Source: AM-0621 sp964386705
GTDB taxonomy: Bacteria > Planctomycetota > Planctomycetia > Planctomycetales > Planctomycetaceae
Length of the DNA: 64,000 bases
Reading direction: 5' to 3'
Assembly (NCBI GenBank): GCA_964386705.1
Contig: CAYLTY010000007.1
Location: forward strand, 1 to 64,000
Shown here: positions 16,667 to 25,265 of the stretch, one piece after another
How positions within the stretch are numbered: the first letter of the stretch is position 1
Layout of the letters: every line of letters starts with the position of its first letter
Made by a program: the position numbers and the translations under genes
Notes under the pieces: model-generated
What the model saw: the letters and a program-made list of their open reading frames with translations, nothing else
Databases searched by the model: none
What the model was told of the DNA's origin: nothing

Positions 16667-17242
16667 ATGGACGTACCTGGACCTCACGAGATCACTCGGA
16701 TGCTCAAGCAGGTATCAGCCGGACAGGCTGATGCTGCGGGGCGTCTCATGGAGGTTGTGTATCCCGAGTTGCGGAGGCTGGCCGCCTCATATTTCAAGGA
16801 CGAAACAAAAGGACACACCCTTCAGCCGACAGCCTTGGTCCACGAGGCTTACATCAAGCTGGTCGATCAACGAGACGTCGAATGGGAGGGACGTTCCCAC
16901 TTTTTTGCGGTGGGAGCCTTAGCCATGCGACGCGTGCTGGTGGACTACGCTCGGCAAAGTCGAAGACACAAACGCGGCGGGCAGTGGAAGCAAATCGAAC
17001 TGGAAGACGACGTGCTGTTATCAAGGCATAACCTGGATGACATCCTGGCGGTGGAAGAGGCCGTCCGCGAACTCGCTGGACTGGATGAGCGACAGGCCAA
17101 GATCGTCGAGATGCGCTTCTTCGGCGGTCTGTCTGTCGACGATGTGGCCACCGCAACGGGACTCTCCAAGCGAACGGTCGAAGCTGAATGGACCATGGCT
17201 AAAGCGTGGTTGCGTCGCCACTTGGGCGGTGAGGCATCATGA
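16667..17242 (+). CDS. ECF-family RNA polymerase sigma factor (copy 2)
   Basis: The 191-residue product is a full-length paralog of the sigma factor at 11512-12087 and can be aligned end to end without large gaps. Regions 2 (ALVHEAYIKLVDQRDVEWEGRSHFFAVGALAMRR, then VDYARQSRR) and 4 (EMRFFGGLSVDDVATATGLSKRTVEAEWTMAKAWLRRHL) are intact. The linker between them differs most (RHKRGGQWKQIELEDD). The ATG follows GAGGTGAG. The stop overlaps the kinase start by ATGA, as in copy 1. Divergence in region 4 helix (VALKVSKRT versus ATGLSKRT) suggests the two may read overlapping but not identical promoters. Confidence 0.95.
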   Translation: MDVPGPHEITRMLKQVSAGQADAAGRLMEVVYPELRRLAASYFKDETKGHTLQPTALVHEAYIKLVDQRDVEWEGRSHFFAVGALAMRRVLVDYARQSRRHKRGGQWKQIELEDDVLLSRHNLDDILAVEEAVRELAGLDERQAKIVEMRFFGGLSVDDVATATGLSKRTVEAEWTMAKAWLRRHLGGEAS

Positions 17243-19620
17243 CTCCAGAGCTGTATCAGCGCGTCAAACAGCTCTTCATGCAGTCGTTAGAGATTCCTCA
17301 ATCAGAACGTGCCGCGTGGCTGAACCGCGAATGTGGTTCAGATCTGGAGCTGAGGAAAGAAGTTGAATCGCTGCTGTCGACTCAACCCGAAGACGCTTTG
17401 TTGACTGGTTCCCAAGTCGTCGGGTCCGGTTCATCCAGACCGTCCGGTTCGAATGTCACTGCGCCGTCATCCACTACTTTGGTACCACCGAGTCTCTGGG
17501 TGCGAATGGGAGGCAAACGCCGTCGCTGGGTGCTGATTGCACTCGTTGCCACCATTTGGATTGTCGTCAGCTACAGCCAGAACTGGCTTCACTACCGAGT
17601 TTCCGACTCCTTGCGCGAGATCCGTGGACACGAACTGCAGGCCACGCTGGGCATGCAAGCCACCGCCGTACAGGAACTGTTTAAAACAGAGATCGAAAAG
17701 CACGAGTCCTGGGTGCGGCCAATCGTCTTTCGAGGCAGCCTGCAGAAACTCGCCTCGGGCACGATGAGCGAGGTTCAGGCCAAAGACCTCAAGCAAAAGA
17801 TGCCGCTGTATTTCAAGGAGTTCACCGGCAACGACCATCAGTTCGTGTTTTGCTCGACCAATTACGAAATGGTGCTCGACCACTCAGTGAACAGTTCGTT
17901 CGGGACAACAGTCAAAGCACTGATTGAGGCGCGCGAACGGATTCCTGAACTTCGCGACGGATTCGCCAATGTCGTGACTGGGCAGCGGTATCTGCTTGTC
18001 CCCAATCAGAAGATCACAAAGATTGACCCTGAGGCGGCGAATTACCTCACACTCTTTTTGCCTGTTATTTCCACTGACGATAACAAGACCATTGTCGGAT
18101 TCATGGCGTTTCGCAGCCGCGAACCCATCGACCGATTGCGAGACTTGCTGGCGCGGGGCCGAGTCGAAAAATCGCTGGAGTCAATCGCCTTCAATTCTGA
18201 GGGAACACTCCTCACCGAAAGCCGCTTCATCGATCAACTGCCCATGATCGGGCGCCTGTCGCCGCAATCGAACCACACCGCGATCATGCGACTGACAAGC
18301 ACAGATCCTGGCGGGGACATGACGGCCGACTACAAGCCTGGCACTCCGCCCGAGGAATGGCCGTTGACCTGGATGGCTCAGCGCGCGACGGCAGGCATTT
18401 CCGGTATGAACCTTGATGGCTATCGCGACTATCGCGGTGTCAAAGTCATTGGCGCCTGGACATGGCTCGACCAGTACAACATCGGCCTGGCCACCGAAAT
18501 CGACTATGCCGAGGCCTATTCGCCTCTGGTCTGGCTACAAAACTATTTCACGTTTCGCCTGGCCTACAGTTTCACGGCCCTGTTCATCCTGCTGCTGGTG
18601 CTGCTAAACCTCAACGGACACTGGGCTCGTACTCTGGAGATGTCCGAGACGGCGCGTCGCCCTGAAACCGACCAATTCGGCCCATACACCGTCGTCAAGC
18701 AGATCGGTATTGGTGGTATGGGGGTCGTTTATCTTGCTCGACACGCGCTGCTCAAACGACCGACCGCGCTAAAACTGCTGAAGCCTGAGCAGGTCAGTCG
18801 CCACACACTGGTGTTGTTTGAGCGAGAAGTGCAGCTCATCAGCAGCTTGAACCATCCGAACATCGTGCAGGTCTACGACTATGGCATGACGCCCACTGGA
18901 GTCTTCTACTACGCGATGGAATACGTCGACGGGCTGACGCTGGAGCAACTCGTTCGACGCGAGGGTTCCGTGACCCCGGCGCGGTTGATCTACTTGCTGA
19001 AGCAGGTCTGTAGCGCGCTGCAGGTGGCGCACAGCAAGGCCCTAATCCATCGCGACATCAAGCCGCAGAACATCATGATCTGCCGCAGCGGCGACGAAGC
19101 GGATGTCATCAAGTTGCTTGACTTCGGACTCGTGAAGGAACTGGATCCGGACAACTCGCACACACTGACCGGCGCTTTGTCGGGCACGCCGCTCTACATG
19201 GCCCCCGAACGATTCCGCAGCCCGCAGACCGTTGACCTGCGCGCGGACATCTATGCGGTGGGAGCTGTCGCCTTCCGCCTGCTGACGGGACACAATGTGC
19301 CGGGCGTGACAACGAGCAGTTCCCCAACAGCGAGTGGCCCCCTTGAAACGGTCCCGTCCCATCTGGCGACGCAACCGATTCCACACGAACTGGACGTGCT
19401 GGTCGCTTCGTGCCTGGCATTTGAACCCGCTGAGCGTCCGGCCTCAGCCACCGAACTTCTGGAGCGTCTCGATTCCATTCCGTGCGCCGAATCCTGGACT
19501 GAAGCAGACGCACAACGTTGGTGGCAAGCCTACGAAGGCTCGGCAGCTGGCGACTCAACACAGCACAAGGCGTCCCAGACAACGCAACCGCCACCAGCCT
19601 CGATCATCGGACACGAATAA
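17239..19620 (+). CDS. Membrane sensor Ser/Thr protein kinase (copy 2)
   Basis: This complete 793-residue paralog of the kinase at 12084 shows the full layout. The N-terminus (1-55) is cytoplasmic and carries VKQLFMQSLEIPQSERAAWLNRECG. A membrane helix lies near 95-113 and a periplasmic dCache-like sensor near 118-432 (GYRDYRGVKVIGAWTWLDQYNIGL near its end). A second helix lies near 437-457 and the kinase domain near 479-740. Motifs are GIGGMG, TALKLL, HRDIKPQN (from about 604), DFG, and APE. A short unstructured tail follows. The layout implies that a ligand outside the membrane controls kinase activity inside, with the sigma factor encoded by the overlapping upstream gene as the obvious candidate target. 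The gene ends two bases before the HrpA stop on the other strand. Confidence 0.95.
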   Translation: MTPELYQRVKQLFMQSLEIPQSERAAWLNRECGSDLELRKEVESLLSTQPEDALLTGSQVVGSGSSRPSGSNVTAPSSTTLVPPSLWVRMGGKRRRWVLIALVATIWIVVSYSQNWLHYRVSDSLREIRGHELQATLGMQATAVQELFKTEIEKHESWVRPIVFRGSLQKLASGTMSEVQAKDLKQKMPLYFKEFTGNDHQFVFCSTNYEMVLDHSVNSSFGTTVKALIEARERIPELRDGFANVVTGQRYLLVPNQKITKIDPEAANYLTLFLPVISTDDNKTIVGFMAFRSREPIDRLRDLLARGRVEKSLESIAFNSEGTLLTESRFIDQLPMIGRLSPQSNHTAIMRLTSTDPGGDMTADYKPGTPPEEWPLTWMAQRATAGISGMNLDGYRDYRGVKVIGAWTWLDQYNIGLATEIDYAEAYSPLVWLQNYFTFRLAYSFTALFILLLVLLNLNGHWARTLEMSETARRPETDQFGPYTVVKQIGIGGMGVVYLARHALLKRPTALKLLKPEQVSRHTLVLFEREVQLISSLNHPNIVQVYDYGMTPTGVFYYAMEYVDGLTLEQLVRREGSVTPARLIYLLKQVCSALQVAHSKALIHRDIKPQNIMICRSGDEADVIKLLDFGLVKELDPDNSHTLTGALSGTPLYMAPERFRSPQTVDLRADIYAVGAVAFRLLTGHNVPGVTTSSSPTASGPLETVPSHLATQPIPHELDVLVASCLAFEPAERPASATELLERLDSIPCAESWTEADAQRWWQAYEGSAAGDSTQHKASQTTQPPPASIIGHE

Positions 19621-19622
19621 CC

Positions 19623-22600
19623 TTACGCCTTCACCTTCTCCCATTGCTTTTCCATGCGGACGTCTGAAACGGGGATGGCTGTGCCGAGTTCCTGGGCGAA
19701 GAGAGAAACTCGCAACTCTTCAATCATCCAGCGGTAGAGATCCAGTTCCGGATCGTAGAGTTCCCGCGGGGCATGTTCGGCGGCCCGACGTTGATAACGG
19801 TCGATGCTGGAATTGACTTGGCTCAACGCCTTCTGATCGCGCGGAACGCCGTTAGTGACCAGCTTCTTTAAACGGCGCGTGATGGCCTCGAAGTAACGTG
19901 GGTACTGCAGCAGCCACGGCCACGGAGTGCGAATCAGAAAGTTCGCGCCGGTCAGGCCGTCGATCTGGGCTTTCACATCATTGACCGCGTAAGCAAATAA
20001 CGGCGACTTCGAATCAGCTAATGCCCGCCGCAGATCGGCGTACTTTGCAAACAGAGGGTTCAGCAGCCCGATCACATCCTGAGTTGCAGCAGCCAGATTG
20101 CCGCGTGCTTCTTCAAGGCGCGCCTGATATTGAGCCAGCGTGCGGGGGTAAGCGGCTTTCTCCGCAAAGAACGCGCGATCGATGATCAGGTCTATGAGGT
20201 CTGCTTGAAACGTCGCAGTGCAGCCCAGAAGTGCTGCCGACATCGTCCACTGACTCAAGTTAGGCAGATGATCGATCTGCCATTTGACCGGCTTACGCAG
20301 AGCCAGCACGGCCAACCGCCGCAAACCGCTGCGAGTCTGAATCGCGGATCTCAGTGGTTCATCCAGCAGTCGCAGCGAGACACTCGTACCGCGATCCACC
20401 AGAGTGGGGTAACCCTTCAGATCGATGCCCGCACTCTTCACGCTGACTACGGCGGGCAAATCGGCGAAGGACCACTCCGTGATGTTGTCTCGGTTCCACG
20501 GCTGATTCGAGATCTGCGAAAAACTCGCGGCAGCGGCACCTCCCAACTGCTGACGCAACGTGTCTACGTTACGGCCGACGCCCAGTGATTCACCTTGCGG
20601 GCCGAGCACTCGCACATTCATCCGTAAGTGATTCGGTAACCGTTCGGTGTCGAAGTCCGATGCCTGCACACGCTCGGGACCGAGGTCGTCCAGAATGCGT
20701 GCCACCGCGCCTTCAAAGTCACCCTCGCCAAACTTCAGTTTCTTCAACACAGCCTTCGCGGTATCAGTCGCTGGAACAAACATGCGGCGTTTGTCCTTTG
20801 GCAGCGACTTGATTAGCGCCGCGACTTTCTCTTCCAGCAAACCGGGCACGAGCCAGCCGAGTCGACGTTGATCGAGCTGATTCAAAGCCTCGCGGGGAAT
20901 ATCGAGAGTCACCCCGTCTTCTTCGCTGCCGGGGTCGAGGTGATAGTTGAGGGCCAGGTTCATCTGCTGAACCTGAATGCGATCGGGGAACTCCTGATTC
21001 GTGACGTCCTGAGCACCTTCACGACGTAGGTCCTCGCGCGTCAGGTGCAGAATCTTCGGCTGCTTGCGGTCGATGCTCTTCAACCACTTCCGCAACCGGA
21101 AACCATCACAGACATCCGCCGGAATGCGCTTATCGTAAAAGTCATAACGCACTTCATCGTCCGCGATCAGGTCTCCGCGGCGCGTGCGGACCTGCAGGGT
21201 TTCCAGCTCTTCCAGCAACCGCTGATTGTGAACGAAAAAGGGTAGCTCAGTTTCGAAATCACCCTCGACCAGACCGTGCTGAATCATCTGCTCGCGTGAG
21301 ACCTTCTCGTCGATGCGGGCAAAGTTGACTCGCCGCCGCGCCACGATCGGCAGACCAAATAGTGTCACCTTCTCAAATGCCATCGTCGCGCCGGCTTTGC
21401 CGTCCCAGACCGGGTCTGAGTAGGTGCGCTTCATCAAATGGCCGGCGAGCGGCTCGATCCAGTCTGGATTGATGCGTGCGACAGTTCGCAAATAACGCCG
21501 CGTCGTTTCGACCAGCTCGCCCGCGACAACCCATTTGTACTTCTTGCTGAACAGTCCCGAGCCCGGCCACAAGACGACCTTCTGATTGTTCGCCGCTTGA
21601 TACTCTTGCTTGTCATCCAGCAACGCGATGTTGCCCAGAAAGCCGGTCAGCAGGGCACGATGGATCGAATCCGAGGCATCCTCGCGGCGTTTGCCCGGTC
21701 GCATACCGTGCTCATTAATGAGCTCACACAACTGTCGATGAATATCGACCCACTCGCGCATGCGGTTGTACGACAGAAAGTTCTGCTGGCACGCCTTCCG
21801 CAACTTGCTGCGACCGAGGCTGCCCTGCAGGCCGAGAAAGAAATCCCACAACTTCAGATAACTCAGGAAGTCCGAGTCTTCATGCTTGAACTTCGCATGC
21901 GCCTGATCCGCCGCCTGCTGATGATCGATGGGACGGTCACGCGGGTCTTGCAGCTCCAACGCGGCAGCAATGATCAGGATCTCAGCCAGACAATTCTCAT
22001 CGGCGCCCGCCAGAATGATGCGGCCGACGCGCGGATCAACCGGCAAGCGACTGAGCTTCTGCCCAACCTCGGTGAGTTCGTTTTTCTCGTCGAGCGCTCC
22101 TAGCTCGAACAGCATCCGGTAACCGTCGTTGATCGTCCCGGTCTTCGGAGGTTCCAGAAATGGAAACTCTTCGATTGCCCCGAGCCTCAGAGACTTTGTC
22201 TGCAGAATCACCGACGCCAGATTCGTGCGTTGAATTTCGGGCGGCGTGAACGGCTCACGTTGATTGAAGTCGTCTTCGCTGTAGAGCCGAATGCAAACGC
22301 CGGGTCCGATGCGCCCGCAACGACCCGCTCGTTGATTCGCCGACGCCTTAGAGATCGGCTCGACCGGCAAACGCTGCATGCGCGACCGAGCCGAATAGCG
22401 GCTGATACGCGCAGTTCCGGAATCAATCACGTAATGAATGCCGGGCACGGTCAGCGATGACTCGGCGACGTTAGTTGAAATGACGATGCGACGATGGGGA
22501 TGTGCCTCGAAGATGCGATGCTGGTCTTTGTCTGACAAGCGTGCATACAGCGGCAGGATCTCGGTGATGCGACCGCGATTGCGTTCGGGGAGCAAACGAC

Positions 22601-23615
22601 CGCGCAATGATTTCGCGGTCTCCAGAATGTCTCGCTCGGTCGGCATGAAGATCAGAATGTCGCCCTGATCGATCTGCCCCAGTTCGTCGACGGCATCCAG
22701 AATCGAGCGTTGCACATCCGGCTCGGAACGACGACTGGCGCGAGCTGCATTTGGACCGCCGGCATCGTCTGGCGCATTGTCGTCGTCGTCATCGAGTTCA
22801 CCGCGTTCATCGTCCACGAGTGGGCGATAGCGAACCTCCACTGGATACGTGCGGCCGGCAACTTCGATCACCGGAGCAGGTCGGGTCGGCGTGCCGAAGT
22901 GCTCGGCGAAGCGCGCGGCGTCGATCGTCGCCGACGTGATGATGACCTTCAGATCCGGCCGCTTCGGCAGAAGCTGTTTCAGTCGTCCGAGCAGGAAGTC
23001 GATGTTGAGCGACCGTTCGTGAGCTTCGTCGATGATGAGAGTGTCGTACTGGTCGAAGAAGCGATCGTTCTGAGACTCCGCCAGCAGGATGCCGTCGGTC
23101 ATCAACTTGATGAACGTGCGCGGTCCGGTCGAATCTGTGAACCTCACCTTGAAACCGACAGCATCCCCGACTGACGAACCAAGTTCCTCAGCCACTCGAG
23201 TTGCCACCGACCGCGCCGCGATACGTCGCGGTTGCGTGTGCCCGATCAGGCCGGTGAGACCGCGTCCCATCTGCAGCAGGATCAGCGGCAACTGAGTCGA
23301 TTTACCCGACCCCGTTTCACCACAGAGGATCACGACTTGATGAGCTGCAATCGCCGCCGTGATTTCTTCACGCCGCGCCGCGATGGGCAACTCTTCATTA
23401 AATTTGATGGTCGGCACTCGAGCCGCGCGGTCGGCTCGCTTCTTGAGCGATTCGTCGAGCGCCTGAGTAAATCGATGCAGATTCCGATCGAATGGCTGAT
23501 CGCCTTGCTTCGAACGCTCAATCGCTTCCAATGAGCGGCGCAGGCGGAAGCGATCGGCTTGCATGGCCTGGGCGATTTGCTTGCGAAGATCGGGCAGCGA
23601 ACGAGTTTCAGACAC
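19623..23615 (-). CDS. hrpA: ATP-dependent DEAH-box RNA helicase HrpA
   Basis: The 1330-residue product matches E. coli-type HrpA in length and order of motifs: Walker A GETGSGKST (about 96-104), DEAH box IIDEAHERS (about 197-200), SAT (ITSAT, near 226), helicase C motif NVAESSLTVPGIHYVIDSG and QRAGRCGRIGPG (about 425). A helicase-associated region and the long DUF3418-type C-terminus follow. It unwinds or remodels RNA or ribonucleoproteins in the cytoplasm. GTG 23615 is chosen because the product then aligns with HrpA from the first residues; an earlier in-frame start at 23741 would run into the divergent DUF2293 gene. No clear ribosome site is seen before it. An acidic insertion (GELDDDDDNAPDDAGG) follows the helicase N-lobe. 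Confidence 0.95.
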   Translation of the reverse strand: MSETRSLPDLRKQIAQAMQADRFRLRRSLEAIERSKQGDQPFDRNLHRFTQALDESLKKRADRAARVPTIKFNEELPIAARREEITAAIAAHQVVILCGETGSGKSTQLPLILLQMGRGLTGLIGHTQPRRIAARSVATRVAEELGSSVGDAVGFKVRFTDSTGPRTFIKLMTDGILLAESQNDRFFDQYDTLIIDEAHERSLNIDFLLGRLKQLLPKRPDLKVIITSATIDAARFAEHFGTPTRPAPVIEVAGRTYPVEVRYRPLVDDERGELDDDDDNAPDDAGGPNAARASRRSEPDVQRSILDAVDELGQIDQGDILIFMPTERDILETAKSLRGRLLPERNRGRITEILPLYARLSDKDQHRIFEAHPHRRIVISTNVAESSLTVPGIHYVIDSGTARISRYSARSRMQRLPVEPISKASANQRAGRCGRIGPGVCIRLYSEDDFNQREPFTPPEIQRTNLASVILQTKSLRLGAIEEFPFLEPPKTGTINDGYRMLFELGALDEKNELTEVGQKLSRLPVDPRVGRIILAGADENCLAEILIIAAALELQDPRDRPIDHQQAADQAHAKFKHEDSDFLSYLKLWDFFLGLQGSLGRSKLRKACQQNFLSYNRMREWVDIHRQLCELINEHGMRPGKRREDASDSIHRALLTGFLGNIALLDDKQEYQAANNQKVVLWPGSGLFSKKYKWVVAGELVETTRRYLRTVARINPDWIEPLAGHLMKRTYSDPVWDGKAGATMAFEKVTLFGLPIVARRRVNFARIDEKVSREQMIQHGLVEGDFETELPFFVHNQRLLEELETLQVRTRRGDLIADDEVRYDFYDKRIPADVCDGFRLRKWLKSIDRKQPKILHLTREDLRREGAQDVTNQEFPDRIQVQQMNLALNYHLDPGSEEDGVTLDIPREALNQLDQRRLGWLVPGLLEEKVAALIKSLPKDKRRMFVPATDTAKAVLKKLKFGEGDFEGAVARILDDLGPERVQASDFDTERLPNHLRMNVRVLGPQGESLGVGRNVDTLRQQLGGAAAASFSQISNQPWNRDNITEWSFADLPAVVSVKSAGIDLKGYPTLVDRGTSVSLRLLDEPLRSAIQTRSGLRRLAVLALRKPVKWQIDHLPNLSQWTMSAALLGCTATFQADLIDLIIDRAFFAEKAAYPRTLAQYQARLEEARGNLAAATQDVIGLLNPLFAKYADLRRALADSKSPLFAYAVNDVKAQIDGLTGANFLIRTPWPWLLQYPRYFEAITRRLKKLVTNGVPRDQKALSQVNSSIDRYQRRAAEHAPRELYDPELDLYRWMIEELRVSLFAQELGTAIPVSDVRMEKQWEKVKA

Positions 23616-23734
23616 GGGCACGCTCGGCAAAAGAAGGAAACGGTGCGGAGTTTTAGTCAGGACGGCTGCGGCTGCGTAGCGGTTCGCCTTCCACTCCGCC
23701 CGCAAACGAAAAGTTGGAGGACTACGGATACGAT

Positions 23735-24811
23735 ATGGCACAACCGCTCCCGAAAAGCATCCGCGAACGAGTACGGCTTGTAGCAGCGAATCTCCTGGAA
23801 CAGCGCGGGTCCGTGGGGCCCTTGGAATTGTTCATCGAGATGCGGTGGCTGGATCAGCGCGTGTTCGAGCAATGGCAGCAGGGACGCCGGGAAGTTCCGG
23901 TGCTGGAACCGCGGATTCAATGTGGCGCGGACAAGCTGAGAGATGCGCTGCGGCACTTTCAGGAATGGGTCGCCGAGCAGAAATTGGAACCCATCGAATT
24001 CTCCTACAGCCGCGCGAGTGTGCAGGGGGCGCAGCGTCTGCAGGTGACTGTTCGAGGAGACGCAGAAGACGAGCGATTTTACTGCACGCACTTCACATCA
24101 GCCGACCCGGCTTCCTCGCAGCGCAAGAAGGCTGAGCGCGCACGAGCAAAAGCACCTGAGCTGACGGTGTTCATTCAAGCGGGCGATGCATCCAAGTGTT
24201 CTGAGTGTGGTTGTGATCTGCAGCGCGGCGACTGGGTTTATCTGGAGCAGTCGCAACCGTTGTGTCTGGACTGCGCGGATCTGGGCCATCTGGAGTTTCT
24301 GCCGAGCGGTGATGCGGCACTCACGCGTCGCGCGAAGAAGCACAGTTCGTTGTCGGCTGTGGTGGTGGAGTTCAATCGTCGGCGCAAGCGGTATGAACGT
24401 CGCGGCCTGCTGGCCATGCCGGAAGCCATTCTGTTAGCGGAGGAAGAATGCGCTGCAGATGCTCCGGAACGCGCCGCGCGGCGAGCAAAGGATGCCGAGC
24501 GCCGCGTTGTCGAAGATCAGGACTTCGTGAGCGAGTTCACGCAGACCATCCTCACGGACTTTCCCGGTTGTCCGGCTGACGAAGCTCGGCTGATTGCGGA
24601 GCACGCGGCAGTTCGCGGTAGCGGTCGAGTTGGTCGCACGGCTGCTGCGAAGGCATTCGATGCAACTGCCATCAAGCTGGCCGTGATCGCGTCCATTCGA
24701 CACCGTCACACGGATTACGACTCGATGCTGATGAACGGCGTCAACCGCCGCGAGGCCCGCCAGCGCATTCAATCGACTATCGAACGCGTACTCGCAAAGT
24801 GGAAGAAATAG
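23735..24811 (+). CDS. DUF2293 protein with a four-cysteine zinc-finger-like motif
   Basis: The 358-residue product has a C-terminal domain of about 100 residues matching DUF2293 (IRHRHTDYDSMLMNGVNRREARQRI...VLAKW). In the middle, near 155-186, two Cys pairs (CSEC and CLDC) are spaced like a zinc ribbon. The N-terminal part is helical and charged. The function is unknown; the Cys motif and basic tail hint at nucleic acid contact, which is an inference. ATG 23735 starts the homologous part; a TTG at 23714 in the same frame is a possible alternative. It is divergent from hrpA with about 120 bases between the starts. Confidence 0.8.
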   Translation: MAQPLPKSIRERVRLVAANLLEQRGSVGPLELFIEMRWLDQRVFEQWQQGRREVPVLEPRIQCGADKLRDALRHFQEWVAEQKLEPIEFSYSRASVQGAQRLQVTVRGDAEDERFYCTHFTSADPASSQRKKAERARAKAPELTVFIQAGDASKCSECGCDLQRGDWVYLEQSQPLCLDCADLGHLEFLPSGDAALTRRAKKHSSLSAVVVEFNRRRKRYERRGLLAMPEAILLAEEECAADAPERAARRAKDAERRVVEDQDFVSEFTQTILTDFPGCPADEARLIAEHAAVRGSGRVGRTAAAKAFDATAIKLAVIASIRHRHTDYDSMLMNGVNRREARQRIQSTIERVLAKWKK

Positions 24812-24814
24812 CTG

Positions 24815-24855
24815 ACGCCTTCTCAACAGCTGGCGGCTCTAATTCTTGAAGGCGT
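24815..24855. terminator. Weak hairpin after the DUF2293 gene
   Basis: ACGCCTTC (24815-24822) pairs with GAAGGCGT (24848-24855), an 8-bp stem with a 25-nt loop, lying between the DUF2293 stop and the end of the convergent small gene. No T-run is present on either side, so it is only a possible transcript end. Confidence 0.35.
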
Positions 24856-24900
24856 ACGTGCCACAGCTTTTACCCGCGCCTGTTCGGCTCCCCGGTCCGC

Positions 24901-25242
24901 CTATGCACGGCTCAGTGGGTATTCATTTACGGGTAAGCCCAACGCAACGACCTCGCGTAGCCGCAGCCATCCGCGGGTGACGAGACTTTCCTGTTGGGCG
25001 ACGTAATCAGGATCGAGATGGTGTTTGCTAAACGCACCTTCGACGACGACAGGTTCGAAGTCGGGATGCACGATGAACTGGGCCTGCAGAAGGTTGCAGA
25101 GGATGTGCCGTTCGGGCTTACGCGTGAGGTCTTCAAACTTCACGAGCCCGATTACGTAAGACAGATAGAGGTCGCTCTCGACGATCTCGTCCACTTCGCC
25201 CTGACAGACTTCGCAGAGGTAACCTTCATCACACTGAGCCAT
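24901..25242 (-). CDS. Small protein with a CxxC motif, downstream partner of the BatA/VWA gene
   Basis: The 113-residue product begins MAQCDEGYLCEVCQGEVDEIVESDLYLSYVIGLV. The three cysteines near the N-terminus (C4, C10, C13) may bind a metal. The rest is a mixed helix/strand domain that I do not recognise. The start is ATG 25242, 24 bases after the BatA gene stop at 25266, so it is probably the second gene of that operon. The longer in-frame ORF to 25314 overlaps the BatA gene and is less likely. The gene converges with the DUF2293 gene. Confidence 0.75.
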   Translation of the reverse strand: MAQCDEGYLCEVCQGEVDEIVESDLYLSYVIGLVKFEDLTRKPERHILCNLLQAQFIVHPDFEPVVVEGAFSKHHLDPDYVAQQESLVTRGWLRLREVVALGLPVNEYPLSRA

Positions 25243-25265
25243 ATCGGTTTGGTCTTCCCTCTGTA

